64,000 nucleotides of DNA. Source: Cordia subcordata (taxonomy: Eukaryota > Streptophyta > Magnoliopsida > Boraginales > Cordiaceae). Location: positions 4,988,501 to 5,052,500 of the forward strand of contig JAPTOF010000011.1 in NCBI GenBank assembly GCA_028554755.1, given 5' to 3'. The position numbers and the translations under genes are program-made. Below the pieces are notes generated by a model that worked only from the letters and a program-made list of their open reading frames with translations, was not told the origin of the DNA and did not search any database. Positions 23,042-35,428 of the stretch are shown piece after piece (within the stretch, counting starts at the first letter, position 1; the number at the start of each line of letters is the position of its first letter).

Positions 23042-23116
23042 GTTGTTGTAGTATAGTGGTAAGTATTCTTGCCTGTCACGCGAGTGACCCGGGTTCGATC
23101 CCCGGCAATGGCGCCA
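23042..23116 (+). tRNA. tRNA-Asp(GUC) sequence with CCA, fused to an LTR end
   Basis: 72 bases that fold as tRNA-Asp: acceptor GTTGTTG/CAATGGC (two extra G-U pairs), D arm TAGTATAGTGGTAAGTA, anticodon stem-loop CTTGC-CTGTCAC-GCGAG with anticodon GTC, T arm GGGTTCGATCCCC, discriminator G, then CCA at 23,114-23,116. Plant nuclear tRNA genes do not encode CCA, and this CCA is followed exactly by the LTR-proximal spacer and end of segment E (AGAACTTGATG). The simplest reading is a copied retrotransposon primer, not an ordinary tRNA gene. A and B boxes are intact and TTTT lies at 23,132, so pol III transcription cannot be excluded. Confidence 0.85.
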
Positions 23117-23122
23117 AGAACT

Positions 23123-24832
23123 TGATGTGTCTTTTGAGTGCAAGCCCTAAAGGACTCGCAAGCGAATGGATTGTGTAGAATAGTGTGTACGAGTTTAGGT
23201 GTCGAACCACAGGGAGGCGCAAATTTGTGGAAGAAATTCTATGGTAGAGTACTCTAGAAAAAGTTTAAAAAGAAGGCCTAGACTAACATGTTTTTGTACT
23301 TTTTGGATTTTTGGGAGCTAAGGGAAAAAGATGAAAGACTACACAATAAATGCACTAGGGAAAAGAAGGAAAGAACTAAGCTAACTTAGGGGATTGAAAC
23401 AAGGGAAAGGTGATCGATTGACCTACACTTGTGAATGGATGATTTAGCGCCTCTATGCTGTTGGATTCGAAGATTGGCTTTCTACATAAAGCTTCTAAAA
23501 CTAAGTGACTAACTAGTGTCCTAATTACACCCTAGGACTCGGTGCAAGTCTATGCCTAAGCATGCACACTTAGAGCTACAACGTGGTCCTTATGTACTTA
23601 AGACCATAGAAGGGACTAGAGAGCTACCTAGGTGCCCTAGAACAATCCTACCCTAGTTCTTAAACCATTACCTGGATTTAAAGCTAAGACCTAGAGGTCT
23701 TAGGGTCGACTAAGCTTATCCGAACTTTTATTAGCTGGATTTAAAGCGAAAGGAGAATCGACCTAGACTAGTCCTAACTTATGTACCATCATTCTAGGGA
23801 CATTAAAGCAGCTTAATACTTAGTAACTGCAGTCCTACATGTTCTAGGGCAAGGCGTTGTGAACATGACATCCGATCCACGATACAAACACTAGCGAGTT
23901 TGATTTACGCCATTAAAACCATTCAAGTATCAACATGTAGCATCGATTGAGCTTGTATTCATTATAAGGCATATTTCACGCTCACATAGACATGAATATA
24001 ATCAACCTACTTCATAATATCCATAATCAAACACATAGACATGTGTAATTTGAGGATTATAAATGTTCTATAGCAAATACAACTCATTCAAGCATTATAT
24101 CAAACACATAGACATGAATTGGTATAAAGCTTCTAAAAATAAGAACAAAGTATACATATATATAAGCCAATAAAATCCCATAACAAAGAGTATATATATC
24201 ATCCCATTACACAAGTTAGGTGCCCTAAATCATCTACTCAAGCATGAAGCAAATAAGACTAAAAGAGGTTATAGAAATCTCCCCTTTCATCCTATCTTGT
24301 TTCTTTACAAACCTGAGCAAATCGTTACCAAGTAGTGTTTGAATCTTACAAAATTAGCTTAATTTCAAATGGGTGTGTGTGTTAGTGTGTGAATCAGATG
24401 TGGGTGAGAATACGGTTTTGTGTGTGAGAAATGGGTGTGTATATAGGTCTCTAAAAAAATCTCTTCTAAAAGCTGAAAAGTCAAAAGTTTTTATAGCATC
24501 TGCCGCATAGAGCCAGTCGAGCAATTTTTCTAGGTCGACCGACTCCTCCAATTGGCCTTCTATTTTTTCTTTCTTGCTCTCAGCCTTCATCACATGATCG
24601 GTACCTCTTCTATTTTCATCGTTTATCCTTATTCAAGTTCCATTTCGGCCTTATAGCTCACCTAAGGCATAAAATTAAGCATTTAATATAGCATTTAATT
24701 TAGAAACTCAACTATGTATATTTACTTACGCTTAAACTTAACTCTAGTATATATGCTATATTAATGTATCTTTTAAAGCTCAGGATACCTCTTAAACATA
24801 GGCAATTAACAACATAAACGCACACAAAAACA
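23123..24832 (-). repeat. LTR segment E (complete U3-R-U5, minus strand, about 1.7 kb)
   Basis: On the minus strand it begins TGTTTTTGTG near 24,832 and ends ACACATCA at 23,123, followed by AGTTCT and the tRNA-Asp complement. Contains a TATAAAAA box at 24,488-24,495 and the U5 phrase GTGGTTCGACACC. It is the only full-length LTR of the composite. Confidence 0.72.
24488..24495 (-). promoter_or_regulatory. LTR TATA box
   Basis: TATAAAAA on the minus strand inside LTR segment E; a start about 30 bp downstream falls near 24,460, which is where segment D loses similarity to E. Confidence 0.5.
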
Positions 24833-24853
24833 CAAAAAATTAGTTTTGACCTC

Positions 24854-25178
24854 CTATTTTGAAATTAGAGATTAGTTCAGATGTAATAATAATAATGTTT
24901 TTCATATTATTTAAGTAAATAAGCCTATAAAGTCACCTAAATTTTGAACTGGACCATTTGCATTTTGCAGTGTGATCTAGACTCGCTGAGCCTTATAGTA
25001 CGATTTGATTTAACAAAAAGAAGTAACTGAAACTCTTCCGCTCGAGTCCGATTCATCAGAAAGCGGGTAATCTTATCACGCCTTCAACAAGTTCTATTTA
25101 CCAAACTGTCTAGAATTGTTCCATTAGCAGAGAAAGCTTTGAACTGAACCAATAGCTGCTTTGCGCAGTAGCACATCA
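24854..25178 (+). promoter_or_regulatory. Upstream region of the threonine aspartase gene
   Basis: About 325 bp separate the LTR composite from the start codon. It must hold the promoter and leader, but no clear TATA box stands out. The LTR composite therefore sits almost in the promoter. Confidence 0.4.
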
Positions 25179-28100
25179 ATGGCGGGCGAAGCACCTGATC
25201 AGAACCCTGCGTTCTTCGTGGCTGTACACGTGGGCGCCGGATATCACTCGCCGTCGAACGAGAAAGCCCTCCGCTCCGCCATGAAACGCGCCTGCCGCGC
25301 CGCCGCCTCCGTTCTCATCAAGGTCTCTTTCCCTCTTTACTCTCTCACGGTCATGCCCAACTCGCACCTTCAACTTTTAATCAACTTTTTGTTATGCTCC
25401 GAAAATGATTAATTCAAGTTATTAGTTAAATCGGGAATAATACTATAGTTTTAAAAGTACAACATGCTCATTTTATTTGTTTATTTTTATTTTTATTTTT
25501 TGGCTCTGATTACAGGGCCCTGGTGGATGTATAGACGCTGTTGCTGCAGCGATACAAGTGTTGGAGGTGTGTGATTTGTGTACATATTTCATATATGCGT
25601 CTATATCAAACATATATATATTCATACACAAATTATTAGCAAAATAAATATGCATATGCAAGTAAGAATGTTTATATTTGTGTGATAGTGTTTGTTAAGA
25701 ATGTTTATATTTGTTTGATAGTGTTTGTTTGTATGGATACGTGACGGCTTAAACGTGAATTTTATTTATTGAAATGGTAGATGAGGAAAGTTTAGCAATT
25801 AGACATGTATATCAAGGCAGAAGTTCTGTCAATTTGAAATTAAATTGAGATTGCAAATCTGAAAACAAAATTCTCAATTGGTGTCAGTGAGGTGTGGTAC
25901 ATGATCTTTGGGGAAATGGCGGATGAAGTTAAATAATTTGAACAAAGTATATTGGTCTGTTAATGTTAAACTCATCTCTTTTCTAACGTTTATTTTTTTG
26001 TGCTAAACCTCTGTCGTTTGATGTTCTCCAAACATGCCATATATAACGATCTAGGTCTGAATACTAGCTACCAACACATTGAGTCAAATTAGCTAGCTCA
26101 AATGTTTTTTAGAAAACCCGAGTTATTGTAGCTTAACACATATGTGCGACGGGGATGTCAGAACATAACTCTTTAAATTTGTGGAAGCTAGTAGGAGGAG
26201 CTTCTGATCTATTAATTCTTTTTTCTTTTTTCTCCCTTTTTCTGGGTTAGGTAATATTGTTTTGCAGATATTCTCTTCTGGCACCCAGTTAGCGGCTAAG
26301 TTATCAATAAAATTAATATTAATGTTCAAAGAAGGTTATTTATGAAATATACTTTTAGTTGAAGATTAGTAGCATGAAAGCTTATACTTTTTTCGCTTGT
26401 CTGTGTTGTGATTATCCTTCATGTACTGTTCCTGCTCGTAAAACAAGCTAAAATCTTTTGAAATATACATGGAGATTAAGTGTTGCGCATGAAACTCAGA
26501 GCATGAGATAGAATTTTATAGCACAAAGCAGAGAAATCAAATTTGTGAAATTGGTCAGATATCTCTTGGCAAGGCCAATTGAAAGCAACAAACTTGGCTT
26601 AAAGGGATTGCAAATGTGTTGTAAAGAAATTAAGTATAATGTGTCTTGAGGAGAGCTCAAATTTCAGCTTGGCACACTGTCAATAGCCATATGCATTTTG
26701 GACTTAATGAGAGTATAAGTACTGTAGTAGTGTGTCTTTGCTGTTTACTTCACATTGAGGCTTTTGCGTTAAATAGCCCTCTTTTATTTGCCTGTTATAT
26801 TATTAAATATTAACTCCTCAAATGCATTAATAAGGTTGTCATATTCACTTGCATGTGTTATTTGGACTCTAGTATTTGAGATGCTTTTCTCCTACAGGAT
26901 GATCCTTGCACAAATGCTGGGCGAGGCTCAAATTTGACGGAGGATGGCCATGTGGAGTGTGATGCTAGTATTATGGATGGTGATTCCGGAGCATTTGGTG
27001 CTGTTGGAGCAGTTCCAGGTATTCATGGAGGAAGCAGTTAATTATCTCTGCGTGAATTACTGAAAACTTAATTTAATTTTCAATATTTTCGTCAACTCAA
27101 GTTTATAAATATCCTTCGGCTTTCATTTTGCATTTTGTTTTCTACATTGTCTTTAAGGTTTCAATTACCAGGTGTGAGGAATGCCATCCAAATTGCTGCA
27201 TTGTTGGTCAAGGAACAGATGACAGGTTCATCTCTTCTGGGTCGAATACCTCCCATGTATGATTAATGTTCTGTTTTTCAGACTTAATGGAGTTTTATCT
27301 TGATGTATTTCACAGCTCATAACTGAATCACAAATACTGTTTTCATGCATATCGTATGACCGGATATTGTGCTTCAAATCATCTCACTGAGGTTGATATG
27401 CTTCTGCCTTTGTAACCATGTTAAGTCAGCCTGCAATATTTAGGAACAAAGAAATTAGATATTTTACATGCTTATCCCAATTATGTTCAAGTTATTTAAC
27501 CGTAAATGACAAACGAGTTATTGGCTATCATTTATATAATCATGCCTGATGCAATATCACTTATTTTATGGTTTTTGTTTATTCATGTAACGAACATTAT
27601 CTAGTCTTGTAATCTTGAGTCGCAAGGCACAATCTTTTTTCTTGCTTTCCTTACTTATGATGGAACATGTGATATTCTTACACGTTCTTGTATGCTTTAT
27701 TACGTTGATGTGGTTAGATGGCTCATTATGGAATTAGGGTCATATTGAAATTCTAAGGTCTTCATAATACAGCAGCCTGCTTATTCATATTCAGTTGTAG
27801 CTGGAAAAAATCAGTTTTCTTAATGTTGAGAAGTCGTTGCATCTCATAACTCCTGGTACTCGGATTCTTCTTTTACCGTCAGTGTCTTCTAAGGATCAAT
27901 TACTTTTGTTCTTAGGTTCTTGGTTGGTGAGGGTGCCCGACAATGGGCAATATCCAAGGGAATTGCCTTGCCAGGAACTATAAAGGAGGCTGATGAGGTA
28001 TCATTCCATGACTTCCCTGCTGAGACTAGTTTTGGGCACTATCTTTCTTCTAATCTGTCATAGTATTTCTTCCTTTTGACTTTGGAATGGGTTGATTAAA

Positions 28101-30645
28101 CTTCTTTGCTCATGTGATTGGAAATAGTGGCTTGTGACAGAAAGGGCAGAGACTCAATGGAGAAGGTATAAAACAATGCTTCATGAAGCCAAAACTAGGG
28201 CAGATGTATCTTCTGTAGAAACCACTTCTGGCCTGGAAGAGACTGCTCAAATAGCAGGTATCTATTGCCTTTAAATATTTTCTTGGTTTGTTTGATTTTA
28301 GATAATATTCTCTATTGGTACTTAGCAACTATTATCACGATAAAATTGTTCTTAGTTGTAGAGGCCCAAAATGGTGATTATTCAGAAGAAAAAGGAGGGG
28401 CTTGTCGTTCTTTCATATCAAATGCACCAGAAGAGGACCGCGTTATGGACACTGTTGGAGTTATCTGCGTAGATTCTGAAGGGCATATAGCATCTGGAGC
28501 TTCAAGTGGTGGCATTGCCCTGAAGGTGGTGCTTCTGCTGTCGCTAGTCATGCGCCCTTTTCTGGATAGAAATGTTTCTGTTGGATATAAATGCTCTTTT
28601 GGCGGTTAGCTATCATTACATTGAAATATTGAATGATATGCTGCTGCTGCTTCTTCTTCTTACCTTTCACGAGTTTGTTCTTATTGTTCCTTTTCCCAAG
28701 TTTTAGAGACCTCATGAAGGTGATACAGTTGACGTCTCTGAGATTGTGGTGCCATGTTTAGTGCTTAGATCCTATGACATTCAATAACTTCATATAGAAA
28801 CAATCTCCATGTTCTACCTTCATTGTTTGTCCTAACTGAAAATTTTCATGCCTTCCCGCTACTTAGCTTTATGATTTGAAGTTTTAGTAACTGATAGCTT
28901 TATTGATAACTAACCATATTTCTGCTTAATATTTCATCCGTGTCTATGACAGGTCAGTGGGCGTGTGGGGTTAGCTGCAATGTATGGCTGTGGTTGTTGG
29001 GCATCATCAAAGGAACCTTTTGGAGATCCTTTTATAGTGGGCTGTTGTGTCAGTGGTGCTGGAGAATTCCTGATGAAGGGGTTTGCTGCACGTGAATGCT
29101 GTGTATCATCCGCATTGTATGTATTACAACAGTCCTGCAGTCATGATTATTTTGTATGTCATAAAGATCTTATGTACTTACCAAAGAAAAAGAAGGAAAT
29201 ACAATGGAAAACACTTCCACCTTCGCCCTTTCCCTGCATATGAGGGATAGTGGGGTAGGCTTTCATCTAAGAGTGAAAGTTATTTTGATCTTCCAGACCA
29301 GTGAAAATTTGGCAATGAGCCTAGAATTAACCTTCATGGGTTGGCTTCCAATTACTTTTCCATTTTTGCCTAGACAAAACAGTGTCCTCTGTTGACTGCT
29401 ATCACATGTCCCATTTGTTGTTCATCCAGAAAAAATAAGAAATAATTTGGTAATTGTTCTATATTGTTCCATATTATTCTGATGGAACCTAAGTGCAATT
29501 ACAAGTTGGTAATCATGCTATAATCCTGAGAAAGATGTTGGTTTAAAAGAATTTTTGTTGAGGACCTTGTCTCTTGCTGAAACCTAATATATTTTCCATG
29601 TACCTTGATGCTTTTAGAATTTCAACTTCCATTAGTATATAGAAAATTTGAATAAAATATTTAATCTGTCTCCTTTTTGCCCAAGTGTGATATGCCATGC
29701 TTAATTTGTCTCAGATCTGACACTGGTCCAACATCTGCATGTACAAAAGTTTTACATTCTTTTCTGCAAGAAAATGGTCAATGCGCCACAGAAAGAGGTG
29801 CTGGAATCTTGCTAGTGCAAGCTGAAGCTCCGGTAATAGGGATTTCAACCATCAGTTGCAGAATTTGATCTCTGTTTTTTAGTTATTTCTCTTTCAATTT
29901 CTTTGACAGTAAAGCTTATTGTTTTTGGTATATTGGTTGATACCAAAGATTCAGGATAGGTTTACAAAGCTGAAAGCTGTGGAGATTGCAGCTGTCTATA
30001 CTTCATTGTCATTTGGAATAGGTTATTTTGGGAGCTCAATGGACCGGCCAAAGGTATAACAAATATCTACGTGCATTGGCAGGCATTATGAGCATGTCTT
30101 ATTACAGTCTACTTAGAAAGATTGTCTTAATTATGGTCAAAATCATCTGCCATTTGTCAAAAAAAACAAAAGGTTGAATCATCCACTGAAGATGAAGTTT
30201 ATTCTCCCTTGAGAGTGGCTGACTTGTATACCGATGCTGCCAATGACTGGCAAAATATTAAAGGATCAGTTATTATGTCCTTACTGTGCTGTTCCAAACA
30301 ATTCCATGCAGAATTCATTTATACGTGCTTATCAAGTAATACAACAGGTAATGCTCAATGTAAAAGCTTAAAATTGTGCTAGATTGCTGCTTTGGCTTGA
30401 AACTACAATTTTTCGTGTAACATTTATAGCTTCGTGTTGTTACAGTTGTCAAAATGGAAGTTCACTATCACCCTGACAGTATTTCGTCTTCGGGTCAGTG
30501 TCGAGTGTACTGTTCTTACAACTTGTTGTCTTGTTAAATTTCTAACTTTCAGGTTTCAATACTGAGGAGTAGAAAACAGCAAAACAAAACTGGTGTTGAG
30601 CAGTTTGCTGCACGCGTGTCCTTGTCGCCGAACAGGTATATCTGA
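25179..30645 (+). CDS. TASPA1: Threonine aspartase (taspase 1-like), Ntn hydrolase
   Basis: Eleven coding exons: 25179-25322, 25516-25566, 26898-27018, 27172-27256, 27916-27997, 28128-28257, 28356-28525, 28953-29116, 29715-29832, 29955-30053, 30553-30645; 1,257 nt, 418 aa, all introns GT-AG. The start is the ATG giving [10 protein letters not shown]; the frame is open six codons upstream but has no earlier ATG. The protein belongs to the asparaginase-2/taspase family, which is made as a proenzyme and cuts itself to expose a catalytic N-terminal threonine. That residue is Thr237 in [10 protein letters not shown] (exon 7). Other family marks are VHVGAGYHS near the N terminus, [12 protein letters not shown], and [10 protein letters not shown] after the cleavage site. 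Human taspase 1 is 420 aa and its Thr is at 234, so length and position agree. Expected in nucleus/cytosol; the plant protein's substrates are not evident here. Intron 3-end and internal introns carry no large insertions. Confidence 0.93.
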
Positions 30646-32081
30646 CTTCAGAGGAAATCAGTGTGCGCAAAATTCAGAGAGGTAACATCTCTGCATCAGT
30701 CTGGGGATGTGATAATTACGTGAAGGCAGGAAGGCAGTAATAGACACTGCTGCTCCTTGAGAAAATTGTGCTTTATTTGTATGATGAAGGTGGACTGGGA
30801 TCTGGGTGTCTGTTTTCTGTAAAAAGGTTGAGAACTCATCGATAAAATCATAAAGAAAATCCAAGAGCTGACCCAAATGAATAGCTTACGAACAACGGGC
30901 AGCCAACATCGTACAACATATTACCGAATATCCAGAAGCATTGGCTTGCCAAAGAGGCGCACCAAACCATGGCATTAGGTGGCTCGGTTTCGGGCATTAT
31001 CATCCTGATCAGCTGTCTACACATAAAGTTCAGATGTTATCTGATTTGACGACTAACATATATATATATATATATATATATCAACCCAGAAGCCTTCAAA
31101 CGCTTGGTTATTATCGAATCTGTTGCCACAACAGTGTAGAAGGAGAAAGCTTTGCGAATCTAGCAGCTGATTTGATCTTTGTAGTTTCTATGTGTGTTTT
31201 CATGTGTATCTTACGATTATCAAGGATGGTTGAAGCCTGTTATGTAACTCTAAACATCTGGAAAATCAAAGAACAAATTGACACTACAGATGAAATATGC
31301 TGAAAGTATTAACCTCCTCCAAACATTGAAAGTAGCAGAACTTTTCGTTTATTAACTGTACAGTAGGCAGTTGAATTTAGCATTTTGATACTGATAATGC
31401 AAGGATTTTTGTGCTAAAGAAATCTCATCTCCTCCCAAGTGAATGAGAACAACCAATTGGTATCGAGGTTAACAGTCTTGTTTGAGAAGGCAATTAGAGT
31501 TCCCTCTAGATTCGGTTCTCTAACTAAAACGAGAGAAGAAAGGGCAACCATTTCGAGCTTTTCAGGCTTCAAGGGTCAGGCGAGTTTTGAAAGTAGAGAC
31601 TGGAAAATTCAAGCTTTATCCCATCGCCTTAAGGCAACTAGTCGTATTTGTAAACAGCAAAGAGACTGGAAAAGAAGAGAAACAGAGAGATTAATGCATT
31701 GGCAAACTTTGAAATATACATGGCCTTCACCATAACAAGCAGGCAACATTTAATTCACCTGAAAGATGCTACATATCAGTTGGGCAAACTTGTATCAAGC
31801 TACACATTTCCTTGTGCTTGCTCTGAAACCTCCCTGCACAATCTCTAATATCACCTCCCGTCATAGATCGTGCCGGAGACGCCAACTAAACTAGATGCTT
31901 CCCTCGTAAATGCTTCCAGATGAAGCATGGGCCGCACCCCTCTTTTCTTTATTTTTGAAATTGCAAGGATGAGGATATTGCTACCTCACGGATGTGAAAA
32001 ATAAACAAGTACATGTGGTGGAAAAAACAACCCATAATGAAGTCATCAATTTTTCTAGTTAGAGGGCAAATGATGGAGACA
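30646..32081. other. Convergent intergenic region (TASP and FolD 3' sides)
   Basis: Holds the 3' untranslated regions of the two convergent genes. A (TA)n microsatellite lies at 31,058-31,081. Open frames here (30,941-31,303 and 31,439-31,735) lack known domains. Confidence 0.5.
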
Positions 32082-35000
32082 TCACTTGAAATTGTGAGCT
32101 CTCTTTGCTGATGCAAGAGTGTTCGAGAGAAGCATTGCAATGGTCATGGGGCCAACGCCTCCAGGAACAGGACTGATAGCTGAAGCTATCTTGCTGGCCT
32201 CCTCATAACAAACATCACCCACCAGTCGATACCCTCGAGGACTATCAGCATCCTGTCAAAGATTGCATGCAAGAGACAAGTCAACTGACAGAAATAAAGG
32301 CGCAAGAGAGCAATTGTTGCATGGAGATGGTAGAAAGGTTTCCAAAAACACGAGTGATTATGCATTTTGCTGTTATTGCAAGTATAGATTGCAAACATTA
32401 ATGCATCTTAGGTGAGCACTAAGAGATCTTCCCCCATCAAAGTGGTTTTAGGGGTGTGCTAGAGGAAGGAGTATGAGAGACACGCAAGCATGTATCTATA
32501 TGAATGAAGAGCAGAAGGAAGCTTCCAGACCTCAACAGGATTAATTCCCACATCAATAATAACTGTGCCAGGCTTGATCCAGCTACCTCTAACCATGTTG
32601 GGTTGCCCGGTAGCTGAGATTATGATATCTGCTTGTCTGGTAATCTCCTCAGGATTCTTTGTTCTGGAATGGACTATAGTGACAGTGGCATCTTCTCTCT
32701 GGTGGCCAAATGGCATTAAATTAAGATTTGAAAAGGACAAATCCATTCAGAAATTCTGAAAGAGCAAAGCAAGTGTACTGGCTCTGATGAGGTTTTCAAA
32801 TAGGGGATAATTGAGTAGTAGAAAATTACTTGCAGTAACAAAGCAGCAGGCATTCCAACAATGTTACTCCTCCCAATAACAACAGCTCGCTTCCCTTTGA
32901 TCTGAACATCATATCGATGCAACAACTCAATGCATCCTTTAGGAGTACATGGAACAAATAAAGGTTCTCTACCTCGCATGGCTAGACGGCCGATGTTCAA
33001 CGGGTGAAAACCATCTACATCTTTCTCGATGCAGACAGCATTTAAGATGTTCTGCTCATTCATATGCTGGTTGAATGCCATAAATAAGTTAATAAGGTGA
33101 TGTAATAATATCAGAAGGCTGCTTAAAAAAGCAATAACAAACAACTACGCAAGAGAAGCTTCACTTTAAGTGCAACTTATAGTTTCTTACTAGTTGAACA
33201 TAAGCTTTTCATATCCATGTCTTTTCCCAAAAATATACAGTATTTATTCACTTCAATGTTACAGACTTCAGAAACCATGAAATATGCATCCATTAGTACA
33301 TTAATGTGTTAATAGTTTGACCCTTACGCTAACCTGGATAACTTTACCAGATATATCCAACTCTTCTAAATGGTGGCAAGTAAGTCCTGTATAAGACCTA
33401 GAATTAAGTCTACTTAGATCCGAGGCCTGGTACACCGACATCTTCATATCAAGAAATGGTGGAAGAAACAAACTTACATACATCACTATATGATATCATT
33501 CTATTGGTTTTGCATTGGGCTGAAATTAAAAGAATAGCAACAAATAGACCAACTATACTGGACTATATGAATTAGTCAAATTTGGATGAGAACCCCCTTT
33601 TCACTTTAACAAAGGATGATTCATCTGTCTTGTATAAATATATGGACACAAAAAGAGAGGGACAGGTAGAGAGGGAGACAAGAGATTCTTTTTCTTATGA
33701 CTGGTGAAACAACATCATATTTTTCTTTTACTCCCAATTTCATGGACATATATGGTGTGTGATAGTGTTTAGTGAATATTAGACGGCAAAATGCAATTCT
33801 TCAGTAAGGAAAATTGAGAAACATACAGAAGGCAAAGGTAACTGAACAAGAATGCCATGAACTGAAGGATCGTCATTGAAGCTTGAAATATGCTTCAGTA
33901 CTTCTTCCTCTGTTGCATTTTGAGGCAAACGGACTTCATATGAATTAATGCCTACAGTTTCACAAGCCTTTTGCTTGTTGCGTACATAAGTAGCCGAATC
34001 CTTCCTGTCCCCAACTAAAATGACAGCAAGCCCAGGAACAACACCTATTGCATCTTTCATCCTAGATATTTCTGCTGCTATTTCCTCTCTAATGTCCTTA
34101 GCAACTGATTTTCCATCAATAACTTTTGCAGAAGTGCCAGTACCCATGGCAGCTGAGAAAAGGTAAATCACCAAAAGGAAATAAGTTTTTTGTCAGAAAA
34201 AGAGTGGTATTGGATACGATCAACATGCTCTCAAAGAACTGCGAAATCTAATCTCTATTGCCATTCACTTTAGAAGTTGATGCTTACTAAAAGGAATACA
34301 GATGATATTTCTTAATAGCAGTTTATGCACGACGTTCACTCCCTAGTACATACAAAATCATTATATCTTCACAATTAGACTTTTCCATACGAGCAACAAG
34401 TAATTAACCAGATAGTCAAACTAATATCTATTGGATGCTAATTTGACATCATCAACTCAACCAAGCAAATCAAACACCAACAAGAAGATACATAGTAAAC
34501 CCCCTACAACCCGAAGCAGTATTTTGGATCCTAAACCAGTGGACGGAAAATCTAAGCCAATATTACTAGTAACAGTCAATCCATGTATAACACACGTACA
34601 ACCGCTGAATAATCCTACAACTCTCAATAGCTGCCACATTAGTAGTGAAATGTTCCTACAGAAAAACCCCTACTTTGAGACTTCCCTATAGTGGCAGTTG
34701 CCTTTTCTATGCATAATCTTGTGGCGTCAATTTCCCATTAAATTGAGAAATTGAATAATTCTAAAGAAATGATTCATCCCACCGCTTGAAATATTCAACA
34801 TCCTCCAATTTATAGTTTATAATCCATCCATTACCTCTACAGAAGAACAACACAAATCCACCAAGTACACATAAACCATCAAAGACATAAATAAATAGAA
34901 ACACCGGTATAAGGGTGACTTTTTTTAATTAAAAACAATATCTTTTTACCATAAATATCTGGATTAGCTCTTGAAGAAAAGGCTGAACCCGTATAAGCCA

Positions 35001-35428
35001 GAAATCTGAGCTCCTCGAAAAGAACACTTTTTTTGAAAAAACTTATACCAAAAAAGAGCTTTTTCTTAAAATCCAATATAAACCAATTCCAAATGGTGAA
35101 AAGATGGATACAAATGAACTTAGCATAGCTAATCTTTACCCGTGACGGCGGAGGACGAAGAAGAAGAAGAAGAGGTGGCCCATGTGGTGAAACTGGCGGC
35201 GGCGGCGGCGGCGGCGGCGGCGGTTCTTGGAAACCGGAGATTTTGAGTGGGACCCAGATGACCGTTGAAGGAGCCAAAACGGAGGAAGGGTCTTCTTCTT
35301 CTTCCAAGGCCGCTGAAAGGGAGGAGATGGTGAGACCCACCAACAGCAGCAGCTAAAGAAGAAGACTGATAAGCCGCCATGGATGGTGACGATGGTGATG
35401 GTGTTGGTGGTGATGATGAAGCTGCCAT
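32082..35428 (-). CDS. FOLD: Bifunctional methylenetetrahydrofolate dehydrogenase/cyclohydrolase, plastid-type
   Basis: Five exons on the minus strand: 35428-35140, 34152-33827, 33066-32830, 32698-32531, 32252-32082; 1,191 nt, 396 aa, all GT-AG. The enzyme oxidises 5,10-methylene-THF with NADP and hydrolyses the product to 10-formyl-THF. Residues 1 to about 98 form a Ser/Ala/Pro-rich, Arg-containing N terminus like a chloroplast transit peptide, with a poly-Ala run encoded by a (GGC)n repeat at 35,195-35,223. The mature part shows YVRNK (Tyr152, catalytic-type Lys156), [15 protein letters not shown], the NADP-binding loop [21 protein letters not shown] and the C-terminal [10 protein letters not shown] signature. 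The first exon ends one base into an Ala codon; introns are 987, 760, 131 and 278 bp. It faces the TASP gene tail to tail. Resembles FOLD4-type plastid isoforms; isoform naming is inference from the long N terminus. Confidence 0.94.

Larger units (their letters stand above)
19224..24853. repeat. Composite of four LTR segments of one Ty3-type family, with tRNA-Asp sequence
   Basis: Four blocks of the same LTR family: 19,250-20,510 on the plus strand, then 20,551-21,770, 21,771-23,023 and 23,123-24,832 on the minus strand. A tRNA-Asp primer site lies at the inversion point and an entire tRNA-Asp sequence between the last two blocks. The whole is bracketed by AAAAATTAGTTTCGACCTC (19,224-19,242) and the same 19 bases with one change at 24,835-24,853. 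No gag or pol sequence is present, so this is not an ordinary element with two LTRs. Confidence 0.75.

Noticed and set aside
23042..23116. Annotating the tRNA-Asp sequence as an ordinary functional tRNA gene
   Set aside because: The CCA is encoded and abuts the LTR end exactly, and both acceptor changes weaken pairing. I kept the tRNA label but interpret it as a copied primer; function is not excluded.
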